This document shows, piece after piece, positions 1 through 8,767 of a stretch of DNA of 64,000 nucleotides. The notes under the pieces were generated by a model. It did no database searches. It saw nothing but the letters and a program-made list of their open reading frames with translations, and was not told where the DNA came from. Each line of letters opens with the position of its first letter. The first letter of the stretch is position 1. The translations under genes were made by a program, and so were the position numbers. Location of the stretch: positions 673,158 through 737,157 of the forward strand of contig NZ_KI421421.1 in NCBI RefSeq assembly GCF_000472285.1, given 5' to 3'. The DNA is from Desulfuromonas sp. TF (GTDB lineage Bacteria > Desulfobacterota > Desulfuromonadia > Desulfuromonadales > ATBO01).

Positions 1-12
1 GAAGGTTTTATC

Positions 13-1284
13 ATGAAGGTTCTGGTGATCGGCGGGGGCGGCCGCGAGCACGCCCTGGTTTGGAAAATAGCCCAGTCTCCGCTGGTGGAGCGGATCTACT
101 GCGCTCCCGGAAACCCCGGCATTGCCAGGCAGGCCGAGTGCGTTCCGCTGGCGGTGGATGATGTCGAAAGACTTCTGGCCTTTGCACGGGAGAGGGAGAT
201 CGGCCTGACCGTGGTCGGCCCCGAGCTTCCGCTCACCCTCGGTATCGTTGACCGGTTCCGGGACGCAGGGCTCACCATCTTCGGCGCTGACCGCAAGGCG
301 GCGCAGATCGAAGGGAGCAAAGCGTTTGCCAAGGACCTGATGGCCAGGCACGGCGTTCCCACCGCGGCTTACGGCACCTTCACCGACCATCGGCAGGCGG
401 TCGACTTCATCATGAGCCACGGTGCTCCGATCGTGGTCAAGGCCGACGGTCTGGCGGCGGGGAAAGGGGTGATCGTCGCCCGCACCGAAGAGGAAGCGAT
501 CTCGGCCGTCGATTCGATTCTGCTGGAAGGCGCTTTCGGTGAAGCCGGCAGCCAGGTGGTCATCGAGGAGTTCCTGGAAGGGGAGGAGGCTTCCTTTCTC
601 GCCTTCACCGACGGCAAGACGATTCTGCCTCTGGCCTCGGCGCAGGACCATAAGCCCGTTTTTGACGGCGACCAGGGGCCGAACACTGGCGGCATGGGGG
701 CCTACTCGCCCGCTCCCGTGGTGACGGCGGAGCTGCATGAACGGATCATCGAGACCGTGCTTCGGCCGATAATCGACGGAATGGCCAGCGAAGGATGTCC
801 CTACAGCGGCATTCTCTATGCCGGTCTGATGATCAAGAACGGCGATATCCAGGTTCTCGAATTCAATGCACGCTTCGGCGATCCCGAGGCCCAGCCGCTG
901 CTGGCGCGCCTCAAGTCGGACCTCGTGCCCGTCCTTCTGGCCTGCGCCCGGGGAAGCCTGGAAGGGGTTTCCCTCGACTGGCACGACAAGGCGGCCGTCT
1001 GCGTCGTCATAGCCTCCGGCGGCTATCCAGGCTCGTTCGAGAAGGGATATGAGATCCGCGGACTCGAGGAAGCGTCCACTATCGACGACCTGATGGTCTT
1101 CCATGCCGGAACCGCCCTCAATGACGGACGGATCGTCAACTCCGGCGGTCGGGTTCTGGGCGTCACGGGGCTGGGCGAAACCGTAGCCGCCGCCATCGAC
1201 AAGGCCTACCGCGGAGTGAAGGTGATCTCCTGGGAAGGGGCTCACTACCGGACGGACATCGGCAAGAAGGCGCTGGGCCGATAA
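13..1284 (+). CDS. purD: Phosphoribosylamine-glycine ligase (GAR synthetase)
   Basis: PurD joins phosphoribosylamine and glycine using ATP, the second step of de novo purine synthesis in the cytosol. The protein is 423 aa, the normal family length. It opens with the N-terminal motif MKVLVIGGGGREHAL, followed by an ATP-grasp domain. In that domain VVKADGLAAGKGV (about residues 140-152) and the family signature RFGDPEAQ (about 288-295) are visible. The first ATG at base 13 gives the canonical N-terminus. purE follows 68 bases downstream on the same strand, so the two purine genes are probably cotranscribed. Confidence 0.98.
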   Translation: MKVLVIGGGGREHALVWKIAQSPLVERIYCAPGNPGIARQAECVPLAVDDVERLLAFAREREIGLTVVGPELPLTLGIVDRFRDAGLTIFGADRKAAQIEGSKAFAKDLMARHGVPTAAYGTFTDHRQAVDFIMSHGAPIVVKADGLAAGKGVIVARTEEEAISAVDSILLEGAFGEAGSQVVIEEFLEGEEASFLAFTDGKTILPLASAQDHKPVFDGDQGPNTGGMGAYSPAPVVTAELHERIIETVLRPIIDGMASEGCPYSGILYAGLMIKNGDIQVLEFNARFGDPEAQPLLARLKSDLVPVLLACARGSLEGVSLDWHDKAAVCVVIASGGYPGSFEKGYEIRGLEEASTIDDLMVFHAGTALNDGRIVNSGGRVLGVTGLGETVAAAIDKAYRGVKVISWEGAHYRTDIGKKALGR

Positions 1285-1301
1285 AGTTAAGTCTGAGTCT
1301 T

Positions 1302-1330
1302 ATAGGTCCTCTATGTCCTATAGGACCTAT
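1302..1330. repeat. Intergenic inverted repeat between purD and purE
   Basis: ATAGGTCC (1302-1309) is the exact reverse complement of GGACCTAT (1323-1330). The interior also holds the perfect palindrome GTCCTATAGGAC (1315-1326). There is no following T-run, so it is not a typical terminator. It resembles the other short palindromic spacers in this window, near 12.5 kb and 30.7 kb. Confidence 0.6.
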
Positions 1331-1352
1331 TTAAAAAAATTGGAGGCATCAA

Positions 1353-1874
1353 ATGAGCGAACAAAAGCCCCTGGTTGGAATACTCATGGGAAGCGATAAC
1401 GATTACGAGGTGATGATTGAGGCAGGGCGTGCTCTGAAGAGCTTCGGAGTCCCCTTCGAGATGAACGTCTCCAGCGCCCACCGTACTCCCAAGCGTACCG
1501 CCGGATATGTCCGCGAAGCGCGCGGCAGAGGTATCAAGGTGCTGATCGCCGGCGCCGGAGCCGCCGCTCACCTGGCCGGCGTGGTGGCCGCCGAGACGAC
1601 CCTGCCGGTCATCGGTGTTCCCATCGATTCCTCGTCCCTCAAGGGTCTGGATTCCCTTCTGGCGACGGTGCAGATGCCCGCAGGCATTCCGGTGGCCACC
1701 ATGGCGATCGGCAAGGCCGGAGCCAGAAACGCGGGGATTTTCGCCGTCCAGCTTCTCGCCCTTGGTGACTCCGTTCTTTCCGAAAAACTTTCCGCATACA
1801 AGGAAGAGCTGGCGGCGGGAGTGGCAGTCAGAGCCGAGGCCCTCCAAGAGCGTTTGTCTAAAGAGAAATTTTAA
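1353..1874 (+). CDS. purE: N5-carboxyaminoimidazole ribonucleotide mutase
   Basis: PurE rearranges N5-CAIR to CAIR in de novo purine synthesis. The 173-aa length is standard for the class I (bacterial) enzyme. It carries the early motif GILMGSDNDYEVM (about residues 9-21) and the active-site SSAHRTP segment (about 40-46). A GGAG ribosome-binding site lies about 8 bases before the ATG. No purK partner is seen next to it; the upstream neighbour is purD. Confidence 0.97.
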   Translation: MSEQKPLVGILMGSDNDYEVMIEAGRALKSFGVPFEMNVSSAHRTPKRTAGYVREARGRGIKVLIAGAGAAAHLAGVVAAETTLPVIGVPIDSSSLKGLDSLLATVQMPAGIPVATMAIGKAGARNAGIFAVQLLALGDSVLSEKLSAYKEELAAGVAVRAEALQERLSKEKF

Positions 1875-1937
1875 TATTTACAAGGAGTTGAAGGATAGCG
1901 CCAGGACAGGAGCGAGTGGGATCGGGGGCGATTTTTC

Positions 1938-1964
1938 TTGACAGGTAAAGTTGCCCTATATTAA
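1938..1964 (+). promoter_or_regulatory. Possible sigma70 promoter in the purE-resB gap
   Basis: TTGACA (1938-1943) is followed by TATTAA (1959-1964), with a 15-base spacer that is shorter than ideal. The gap 1875-2155 (281 bases) holds no convincing gene; this is the only signal seen in it. It would drive resB-resC. Confidence 0.3.
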
Positions 1965-2155
1965 CTTCGTCTGGGTTCATCCATTTCGATTTGAGGCCGA
2001 ACAGGGTTGGTTTCGATTGATTTATTTTTCTGTAATCCCGCCTATCGTATTTTTTTCTCATGTTCAGGGATCTGCTGACATCACCCGACTTTTGCGGTCG
2101 TTCAGCAGCGTCCATTTAATAGAGAAGTGGTTGTCGCCACTCCGGGAGATCTGAT

Positions 2156-3523
2156 TTGAACGCAAAAGACCGTAATCCTGCCACGGCTCTCTGGGATTTT
2201 TTCTGTTCCTTGAAGCTGACCATCGTCACTCTGATTCTACTGGCCGCTACTTCGATTATCGGGACTGTCATTCAGCAGAACCGCACCCCTGAAGAATACC
2301 TCCAAGTCTACAGCGAGACCACCTACAGGATCCTTAATACCCTGAAGTTTTTCGACATGTATCACTCCTGGTGGTTTCTGGCACTCCTCGGTATTTTTTC
2401 CATAAACCTCATCTCCTGTTCCATCAAGCGCTTCCCCCGGGTATGGAAGACGGTCAAAGAACCGGTGCTGGTGCCGGATGAGACGCTCTATCGCACCTTC
2501 TCAAACATGGAGGAGATAGTCATCCCGGCTTCCGTCGACGAGGTCAGGAAGAAGGTCGCCGATTTCACAAGCTCCCATTTCTCCACACCCGTGGTGACCG
2601 AAGAAAGCGGCAAGGTGCACCTTTTCGCGCAGAAGGCGGCCTACGCCCGCTTCGGCGTCTACGTCACTCATATCTCCATCCTGATCATCTTCATCGGCGC
2701 CATCATCGGAACCCTCTGGGGATACAAGGCCTTTGTCAATATCGTCGAGGGGACCGCTACCGACAAGGTCTGGCCGCGAGGTTCCAACGAACCCATCGAC
2801 CTCGGTTTTTCAGTTCGCTGCGACGAGTTTTCGGTCTCCTATTACGAGGGATCGAGCCGCCCCAGGGAGTTCAAGAGCCTTCTCACCGTCATCGACGAAG
2901 GGCGGACCATTACCGAGAAGAGACCGGTTGTGGTCAACGATCCCCTCACCTACGAGGGAATTACTTTTTACCAGTCGAGCTACGGACCCGCCGGCGAACC
3001 GGTCTTCAACTTCAAGGTCCGGGTCAAGGAAACTGGTGAGGTGGCGAACATTACGGCGCGGCAGGGCCAGAGGGTTCAGCTGCCAGGGGGCGGCGCCTTC
3101 CGGGTTGTCGACTTCACCCCATCGTACCAGAATTTCGGCCCCGGAGCCCGGCTGGAGGTCTTCACCGAAAGCGGCAAGCGAAACTCCTTCATCGTCCTGC
3201 AGGCTTTCCCTGACTTCGACGCACAGCGGGGCGGCGTCTACAGCTTCACTCTGGTTGATTTCAAGCAGCGTTTTTATACCGGTCTACAGGTGGCCAAGGA
3301 CCCCGGAGTCTGGGTCGTCTGGCTGGGATGCACACTGATGGTGCTCGGCTCCATGATCGCCTTTTTCCTGTCGCACAGGCGCATCTGGATCACCATCATG
3401 CCGGTCGGCGGCAAAACCGGCATCAAGCTCGGTGGAAGCGCCCACCGCAACCAACCGGCCTTTGAATTGTTTTTCGACGATTTCAAGAAGAACCTCAAGG
3501 CAGAACTTGTAGCCAGGGACTAG
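2156..3523 (+). CDS. resB: Cytochrome c biogenesis protein ResB
   Basis: ResB (Ccs1) works with ResC/CcsA in system II cytochrome c maturation, passing haem across the membrane and attaching it to apocytochromes. The 455-aa protein has hydrophobic segments near residues 20-40, 70-90 and 170-195, a large extracytoplasmic domain, and a last helix near 390-410, as in the family. It starts at TTG with a GGGAG ribosome-binding site about 7 bases upstream. resC follows 87 bases downstream, which supports the assignment. An organism with many c-type cytochromes would need this pair, and a cytochrome gene is present at the right edge of the window. Confidence 0.93.
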   Translation: MNAKDRNPATALWDFFCSLKLTIVTLILLAATSIIGTVIQQNRTPEEYLQVYSETTYRILNTLKFFDMYHSWWFLALLGIFSINLISCSIKRFPRVWKTVKEPVLVPDETLYRTFSNMEEIVIPASVDEVRKKVADFTSSHFSTPVVTEESGKVHLFAQKAAYARFGVYVTHISILIIFIGAIIGTLWGYKAFVNIVEGTATDKVWPRGSNEPIDLGFSVRCDEFSVSYYEGSSRPREFKSLLTVIDEGRTITEKRPVVVNDPLTYEGITFYQSSYGPAGEPVFNFKVRVKETGEVANITARQGQRVQLPGGGAFRVVDFTPSYQNFGPGARLEVFTESGKRNSFIVLQAFPDFDAQRGGVYSFTLVDFKQRFYTGLQVAKDPGVWVVWLGCTLMVLGSMIAFFLSHRRIWITIMPVGGKTGIKLGGSAHRNQPAFELFFDDFKKNLKAELVARD

Positions 3524-3610
3524 GGCGGAGAAGACGGAAGATCTAAATCTCGGAATAGTTCTTCGCTCGATTAGAATCGAACCCTCTCTCTGTACGGAGG
3601 CTCAAAAAAC

Positions 3611-4468
3611 ATGTCCAGTACGCAACTTTTCAATATCGTTACCATCGCCTATTTCTCCTCCATGGTTCTGTTCATCATCTATCTGGCGACCCGCAGCAAA
3701 GGGGTTTCCCTGATCGCCAGCATCGCGGCCTACGGCGGGTTGCTGGCTCATACCGCCGCCATCGGTCTGCGCTGGTACGAATCCTACCAGATCCCCGGCG
3801 GTGTCGGCCATGCTCCCCTGTCCAATCTCTATGAGTCGGTGGTTTTCTTCGCCTGGACCATCGTTCTCATCTACATGATCATTGATCTGAAGTACCGTCA
3901 GCCAGCAGTGGGGGCTTTCGTTCTCCCCTTCGCCTTTCTCTCGATGACCTGGGCCCAGCTCAGCCTCGACGATGCTATCGAGCCCCTGGTACCGGCCCTT
4001 CAGAGCAACTGGCTCACTTACCACGTCATCACTTGTTTTCTTGGCTATGCCGCCTTCGCCGTCGCCTGCGGGGTTTCCATCATGTACCTCATCAAGGTGG
4101 GCAAGGAGGATAAGGGTTCCGGAAATTCTCCCGCCGGAGGTATTCTGGCGGTATTCCCCAGCGCCAAAATACTCGATGATATCAATTATAAATCCATCAT
4201 GATCGGCTTCCCCCTGCTTACTCTCGGGATCATCACCGGAGCAGCCTGGGCCAATTATGCCTGGGGAACCTACTGGAGTTGGGATCCCAAGGAAACCTGG
4301 AGCCTTATCGTGTGGTTCATTTACGCAGCTTTTCTTCATGCCCGCTTCACGCGAGGATGGGTGGGAAGAAGGGCCGCATGGCTGTCCATCGTCGGCTTTG
4401 CCGCTACCATTTTCTGTTATCTGGGAGTGAATCTGGTCCTCTCCGGGCTGCATTCCTATGGGGGATAA
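3611..4468 (+). CDS. resC: Cytochrome c biogenesis protein ResC/CcsA (haem handling)
   Basis: This is a polytopic membrane protein of 285 aa with about eight hydrophobic helices. The tryptophan-rich motif YWSWDPKETWSLIVW (about residues 221-235) is the haem-binding WWD signature of the CcsA/CcmC family. With ResB it forms the system II cytochrome c synthetase. A GGAGG ribosome-binding site lies about 10 bases before the ATG. The gene ends 83 bases before a terminator hairpin, which closes the resB-resC unit. Confidence 0.95.
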   Translation: MSSTQLFNIVTIAYFSSMVLFIIYLATRSKGVSLIASIAAYGGLLAHTAAIGLRWYESYQIPGGVGHAPLSNLYESVVFFAWTIVLIYMIIDLKYRQPAVGAFVLPFAFLSMTWAQLSLDDAIEPLVPALQSNWLTYHVITCFLGYAAFAVACGVSIMYLIKVGKEDKGSGNSPAGGILAVFPSAKILDDINYKSIMIGFPLLTLGIITGAAWANYAWGTYWSWDPKETWSLIVWFIYAAFLHARFTRGWVGRRAAWLSIVGFAATIFCYLGVNLVLSGLHSYGG

Positions 4469-4550
4469 AAGGCGCTGAGATTCTTCAGTCGGAGGCGCAT
4501 TTAATTACCTGTCGTAAATTATTGATTCTCCTCGATACCGTCTTTGCCAA

Positions 4551-4586
4551 CGAGGCCCTGCATTGGCAGGGCCTCGCTCTGTTTTT
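4551..4586 (+). terminator. Rho-independent terminator after resC
   Basis: A perfect stem CGAGGCCCTG / CAGGGCCTCG with loop CATTGG occupies 4551-4576. It is followed by a T-rich run (CTCTGTTTTT). It ends the resB-resC transcript. Confidence 0.85.
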
Positions 4587-4698
4587 GCAGATGGCTGTGT
4601 CAGCCTCCTGTCCCGAGACCAATTCCCCGGGCGGTGCGCGAGACCCTTCGATGCCCTTTCAGGCAGCCTCCTTCAGCTGAACCTTTCTGAAAAACTCC

Positions 4699-5466
4699 TT
4701 GAACAGCAGGAATCGCTTGGAAGCAGACTCTCTTGTATACGCCGACGAAACTCTGGATGATCTCCGTCCGGGAGGGCTGAAAATCATCCAGAAATCCGGC
4801 GGTTATCGTTTCTCTCTTGACCCGATCCTGCTATGTGCCTTTGCCTGGATTGAAGAGGGTGATACGGTTGCGGATCTGGGCACCGGGTCCGGGGTGATCC
4901 CTCTTCTTCTGGCCGTCAAGACTGAACCAAAGAGAATTGTCGGGTTGGAACTTCAGCCGGAACTGGCGGACCGCGCACGACGCAGCGTGCTCCTTAACAG
5001 GCTTGAGGAGAAGGTGGAGATACTGGAGGGCGACCTGCGTGTTCTGCCGAAAAGCTTTGCCCCTCACTCTTTTGATGTGGTCCTTTCCAACCCTCCCTAC
5101 CGCCGGACCGGGACAGGCCGCAAGGCGCCCGCGGCCGAGCGGGCGGCAGCGCGCCACGAACTGGCCGGAGGGCTTGAGGATTTTCTCAGGGCGGCGGTCT
5201 TCATGCTGAGGCACGGCGGAAGGTTTTATATCGTCTATCTGGCGGAGCGCCTGGCGGAACTGCTGGATAAGATGCGTAGGGAGCGGCTTGAACCGAAGCG
5301 GCTGCGCTGCGTGCATTCACGGGTGGGGGAGCGGGGACGCATGGTGCTTGTCGAGGCCCGCAAGGGCGGTGGGGAAGGGCTTTCGATAGAGCCCCCTCTC
5401 TTCATCTATGACGGTGAAAAGTATACGGAAGAGGTGCTGGCCATCTATGCGGAGTCGCGGGACTGA
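4699..5466 (+). CDS. tRNA1(Val) (adenine37-N6)-methyltransferase-like protein
   Basis: This is a Rossmann-fold SAM-dependent methyltransferase of about 255 aa. Motif I is VADLGTGSGVIPLLLAV (about residues 56-72) and the catalytic motif of N6-adenine methyltransferases is NPPYRR (about 130-135). Length and motifs match the TrmN6/YfiC group, which methylates A37 of tRNA1(Val). Exact substrate is inferred. The TTG start at 4699 is uncertain; a second in-frame TTG is at 4717. It follows the resC terminator and so is a separate unit. It converges on the minus-strand DUF721 gene, leaving only 18 bases between them. Confidence 0.8.
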   Translation: MNSRNRLEADSLVYADETLDDLRPGGLKIIQKSGGYRFSLDPILLCAFAWIEEGDTVADLGTGSGVIPLLLAVKTEPKRIVGLELQPELADRARRSVLLNRLEEKVEILEGDLRVLPKSFAPHSFDVVLSNPPYRRTGTGRKAPAAERAAARHELAGGLEDFLRAAVFMLRHGGRFYIVYLAERLAELLDKMRRERLEPKRLRCVHSRVGERGRMVLVEARKGGGEGLSIEPPLFIYDGEKYTEEVLAIYAESRD

Positions 5467-5484
5467 GGACTGGGGACCTGGGAA

Positions 5485-5991
5485 TTACTCGGCCTCGGTC
5501 CTGTTTTTCTCCACCTTCGCCTGGCGGACGAGGATGGCTCTCAAACTCTGCCGCAACTCCTGGTCCGCAAGAGGGGCCAGGGCCGCTTCGATGTGGGACT
5601 CTTCCTCTTTCGTGAGGCAAGCGGACTGCCAGGAGGGAGGCGGTGGCGTTTCTGCTTCGGTCGACTCCCTTTCTATTTTGCCTCGCCGCAAATAAAGATC
5701 CTTGATGGCTGCTCCCTCAAGCCGTTCGTTAAGCCGTGCGAGGATTTTCGGCTTCAGCAGCTGCAACTGCTGCATCCATGCCGGCTGCTCGACACGCACC
5801 TCCAGTATCCCTTCCCGGATTCTTATCGGGCGGGCCTTTGCGGCAATCTGTGGACCCACCACCGCGTCCCATACCTGCCAGGCACGATATTCCCGCAGTT
5901 TCCCGTCCAGTCCGTGCTGACGCAGAACGCTTTGAATCAGGTTTCCGACTGACGCGGCGTTTTTCATGGGGGGGCGTCGCTTGTCCTTCAT
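5485..5991 (-). CDS. DUF721 family protein (DciA-like)
   Basis: The 168-aa protein has a DUF721 core at about residues 12-100, including AWQVWDAVVGPQIAAKARP, and a charged C-terminal tail. DUF721 includes DciA, the ancestral DnaB helicase-loading factor of many bacteria; that role here is by family only. I chose the ATG at 5991 because a GGAG sits about 6 bases upstream; an internal ATG at 5967 has no such site. The start overlaps the stop of the small membrane protein gene upstream by four bases (ATGA), so the two are translationally coupled. Confidence 0.8.
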   Translation of the reverse strand: MKDKRRPPMKNAASVGNLIQSVLRQHGLDGKLREYRAWQVWDAVVGPQIAAKARPIRIREGILEVRVEQPAWMQQLQLLKPKILARLNERLEGAAIKDLYLRRGKIERESTEAETPPPPSWQSACLTKEEESHIEAALAPLADQELRQSLRAILVRQAKVEKNRTEAE

Positions 5992-6245
5992 TTCCGACTC
6001 CGCCGGTAAATGCTCCCCCCCACGATTTGCCCTGCCACGGCACAGAGTACGGAGTAGGGAATAATGTCCCATCCGAAGCCATAAGCCAGGCGGATGAAGA
6101 TGATGAAGGGGATGGACAGGTGAATATAGATGAACCATCGCAGGGAGTATTTACGTGAGGGTTCTCTGAGGAATCCCAGGGGAAGGTTCGCGATGAAGGC
6201 AAAGAAAAGAAGATTGGCGAGATTCAGCGCCTGAGGGAGAGTCAA
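5988..6245 (-). CDS. Small conserved-looking membrane protein
   Basis: The 85-aa protein has about three hydrophobic segments: residues 8-25, about 37-54 and about 60-78. It ends in the basic tail YRRSRK. The start codon is TTG with GAGGT about 7 bases upstream. It overlaps the DUF721 gene by ATGA, so the pair forms a two-gene operon. I do not recognise the family. Real translation is supported by the ribosome-binding site, the coupling and the clean membrane pattern, not by any known domain. Confidence 0.6.
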   Translation of the reverse strand: MTLPQALNLANLLFFAFIANLPLGFLREPSRKYSLRWFIYIHLSIPFIIFIRLAYGFGWDIIPYSVLCAVAGQIVGGSIYRRSRK

Positions 6246-6445
6246 TATTTACCTCGGATATCATCGGTCGGATACCCGGCGTGATGACCGGACCGGATCG
6301 GGATGGTAGTGGGGATTGACGGATAATCGCCATAGTCTATCCGGGAATCGGTTGAAATGTCAATTGAAAGAGGCTTTGCACGACGACCTTGCACGGTAAG
6401 GATAAAAGTGGCATCATGAAACGAAATCTGCGGAAAAGGTGAAGC

Positions 6446-6703
6446 ATGGTTCGGGACAAGGATATTGTGGCTATTTTTCACTCCATCCACCGGGTGATGA
6501 AGGCCGAGAAGGTGCTCAAACTGGCCGGCGCCGATTTTCTTCTTATCCCCGTCCCCAGGCAGCTCGCCTCCGACTGCGGCCTGGCCATCCGCTATACGAA
6601 ACAGGAGCAGAACAAGGTTGAGGCTGTTCTGGATTCGGAGGGGCTTCAGCCGGCGGAGCTTTACAGGCGGGAAGGAAAAGGATATATCCGGCTGGAGCCG
6701 TAA
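6446..6703 (+). CDS. DUF3343 domain protein (putative Se/S carrier-like)
   Basis: This 85-aa protein matches DUF3343, small proteins often found with selenium- or sulfur-metabolism genes in anaerobes. The pattern is FHSIHRVMKAEKVLKLAG followed by IPVPRQLASDCGLAIR (about residues 35-50), with a single cysteine in the usual place. AAGGTG lies about 5 bases before the ATG. No selenium gene is adjacent; the gene sits alone between the divergent DUF721 pair and the ffh promoter. The function is unproven in the family. Confidence 0.75.
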   Translation: MVRDKDIVAIFHSIHRVMKAEKVLKLAGADFLLIPVPRQLASDCGLAIRYTKQEQNKVEAVLDSEGLQPAELYRREGKGYIRLEP

Positions 6704-6729
6704 GTACGGCATTCCCGCCGGTTTTTCCC

Positions 6730-6758
6730 TTGACAAAGAAAATCCGCTTCACTATAGT
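6730..6758 (+). promoter_or_regulatory. Promoter of the ffh-rplS operon
   Basis: TTGACA (6730-6735), a 17-base spacer and TATAGT (6753-6758) form a near-consensus sigma70 promoter. It lies 42 bases ahead of the ffh start codon. Confidence 0.8.
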
Positions 6759-6800
6759 CCATGTTTTGCTACACTCCAAGAATGGTGTGCAAGGTAAGCA

Positions 6801-8153
6801 ATGTTTGACAATCTGACCGAAAAATTTGATTCGGTATTCAAGAAGCTTCGCGGCCATGGACGGCTGAACGAAGAGAATATACAGGAGGCCCTGCGGGAAG
6901 TCCGTCTGGTCCTTCTGGAGGCAGACGTCAATTTCCGGGTGGTGAAGGATTTCGTCTCCTCCGTCCGCGAGCGGGCGGTGGGGCAGGATGTCCTGAAAAG
7001 CCTCACTCCGGCCCAGCAGGTCATCAAGATCGTCCGTGACGAGCTTGGTCGCCTGATGGGGGAGGATAACGAAAACCGCCTCGATCTTGCGTCGCGTCCC
7101 CCTGTGCCGATCATGCTGTGCGGTCTGCAGGGGGCGGGAAAGACCACCACCTGCGGCAAACTGGCGCTGAAGCTTCGCAAGGAGAAACGGAACCCCCTGC
7201 TGGTTCCTGCCGACATCTACAGGCCGGCGGCCATCGAGCAGCTCAAGACGGTTGGACGTCAGCTCGGCATCGCGGTGTTCGACTCCTTGCCCGGACAGGA
7301 TCCGGTGAGGATCTGCGAGGAAGCCCGACGCTTCGCCGAGTTGAACGGTTACGACACCCTGATCCTGGATACGGCGGGGCGTCTGCACGTCGATGAAGAG
7401 CTGATGCAGGAGCTGGTCCGGATCAAGGCTTCCCTCGCCCCTCGCGAGGTGCTGTTCGTCGCCGATGCCATGACCGGCCAGGATGCGGTGAATGTGGCCC
7501 AGAGCTTTGACGAGAAGCTCGATATCAGCGGCGTCATCCTCACTAAACTCGACGGAGATGCCCGCGGCGGAGCGGCTCTTTCCATTCGTGCAGTGACCGG
7601 AAAGCCGATTAAGCTGGTGGGCATGGGCGAGAAGATGGATGCCCTGGAGACCTTCCATCCCGACCGGATGGCGCAGCGCATTCTCGGTATGGGTGATGTC
7701 CTCTCCCTGATCGAGAAGGCCGAAGCGGTCATCGATCGGGACCAGGCTGCGGCCCTTGAGCAGAGGCTGCGCAAGGAGGGCTTTACCCTGGAGACCTTCC
7801 GGGACCAGTTGCAGTCCATTAAGAAGATGGGGTCCATGGAGTCCTTGCTCAAAATGATTCCCGGGGCCGGCAAGGCGCTTAAAGAGGCCAAGGGAATGCA
7901 GCTTCCGGATAAGGAATTGAAAAAGATCGAGGCGATCATCAATTCCATGACTCCTGGCGAAAGGCAAAATCATCGTATCCTCAACGGCTCCCGCCGGTTG
8001 CGAATCGCCCGGGGAAGCGGGACGACGGTGCAGGATGTGAATCAGTTGGTCAAGCGCTTCACTGAGGCGCAGAAAATGATGAAGAAAATGCAGCAACTCG
8101 GCCCCAAAGGCCTCAAAGGATTGATGGGGCGCGGCGGGGGGCTGCCGTTTTGA
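6801..8153 (+). CDS. ffh: Signal recognition particle protein Ffh (SRP54)
   Basis: Ffh binds 4.5S RNA and the signal sequences of nascent membrane proteins, and its GTPase docks with FtsY. At 450 aa it has the usual length. It shows an N domain, then the G domain with G1 LQGAGKTTT (about residues 106-114), DTAGRLH (about 190-196) and TKLDGDARGGAALS (about 248-261). The methionine-rich M domain follows, ending in MMKKMQQLGPKG. It is the first gene after a strong promoter and heads the rpsP-rimM-trmD-rplS operon, an arrangement common in bacteria. Confidence 0.98.
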   Translation: MFDNLTEKFDSVFKKLRGHGRLNEENIQEALREVRLVLLEADVNFRVVKDFVSSVRERAVGQDVLKSLTPAQQVIKIVRDELGRLMGEDNENRLDLASRPPVPIMLCGLQGAGKTTTCGKLALKLRKEKRNPLLVPADIYRPAAIEQLKTVGRQLGIAVFDSLPGQDPVRICEEARRFAELNGYDTLILDTAGRLHVDEELMQELVRIKASLAPREVLFVADAMTGQDAVNVAQSFDEKLDISGVILTKLDGDARGGAALSIRAVTGKPIKLVGMGEKMDALETFHPDRMAQRILGMGDVLSLIEKAEAVIDRDQAAALEQRLRKEGFTLETFRDQLQSIKKMGSMESLLKMIPGAGKALKEAKGMQLPDKELKKIEAIINSMTPGERQNHRILNGSRRLRIARGSGTTVQDVNQLVKRFTEAQKMMKKMQQLGPKGLKGLMGRGGGLPF

Positions 8154-8210
8154 AACCAGTTCGAACTTTCAAAACCACTATCTACCGAAAATATTCAGGA
8201 GGAACAGAGC

Positions 8211-8480
8211 ATGTCCGTTAAAATCAGGCTGGCCCGCGGCGGCGCCAAGAAGAAACCTTTCTATCAGGTCGTGGTTGCCGACGAGCGTTATCCCCGTGAT
8301 GGCCGCTTCATCGAAAATCTGGGACAGTACGACCCCAAGCAGGATCCTCCCATGGTTGCATTGCAGGAAGAGCGGACCCTCGAATGGCTGCGCAAGGGAG
8401 CCCAACCCACCGATACCGTGCGGCAACTGCTGCGCAAACAGGGAATCTGGGCCAAGTTCAAACAGCCGGCAGGGGTATAA
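8211..8480 (+). CDS. rpsP: 30S ribosomal protein S16
   Basis: S16 is a 30S assembly protein. The 89-aa sequence begins [18 protein letters not shown] and contains [15 protein letters not shown], both standard S16 signatures. AGGAGG lies about 8 bases before the ATG. It is the second gene of the ffh operon. Confidence 0.98.
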   Translation: MSVKIRLARGGAKKKPFYQVVVADERYPRDGRFIENLGQYDPKQDPPMVALQEERTLEWLRKGAQPTDTVRQLLRKQGIWAKFKQPAGV

Positions 8481-8533
8481 GCGCTCTTCGGTAGTGTGAC
8501 AACTGGCACCCCTGTCACCGAAGGACGGACCCC

Positions 8534-8767
8534 ATGAAAGAACTCATCGAATTCATCGCCAAGTCGCTGGTTGAAAATCCCGAGGCGGTCACCATCTCCG
8601 AAGAGGAGGGCGAGGACGGAAGCATCCTCGTGAAGCTGGCCGCCGCCCAGGAGGATATGGGGCGGATCATCGGCAAGCAGGGACGCACAGCCAAGGCCAT
8701 GCGCACCCTGCTCAATGCCAAGGCCACCAGGGAAAACAAGCGGGCTACCCTGCAGATCATGGAGTGA
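8534..8767 (+). CDS. khpA: KH-domain RNA-binding protein KhpA
   Basis: This 77-aa single-KH protein sits between rpsP and rimM, the classical khpA/ylqC position. The GRIIGKQGRTAKAMRTLL segment (about residues 43-60) contains the GxxG loop (GKQG) that contacts RNA. KhpA-type proteins bind many RNAs and in some Gram-positives affect cell division and elongation. Its stop codon overlaps the next gene. Confidence 0.93.
   Translation: MKELIEFIAKSLVENPEAVTISEEEGEDGSILVKLAAAQEDMGRIIGKQGRTAKAMRTLLNAKATRENKRATLQIME

Noticed and set aside
6543-8096. A 517-codon open frame on the minus strand opposite ffh
   Set aside because: It is the antisense shadow of a certain gene in high-GC codon context; it has no ribosome-binding site and no recognisable protein sequence.
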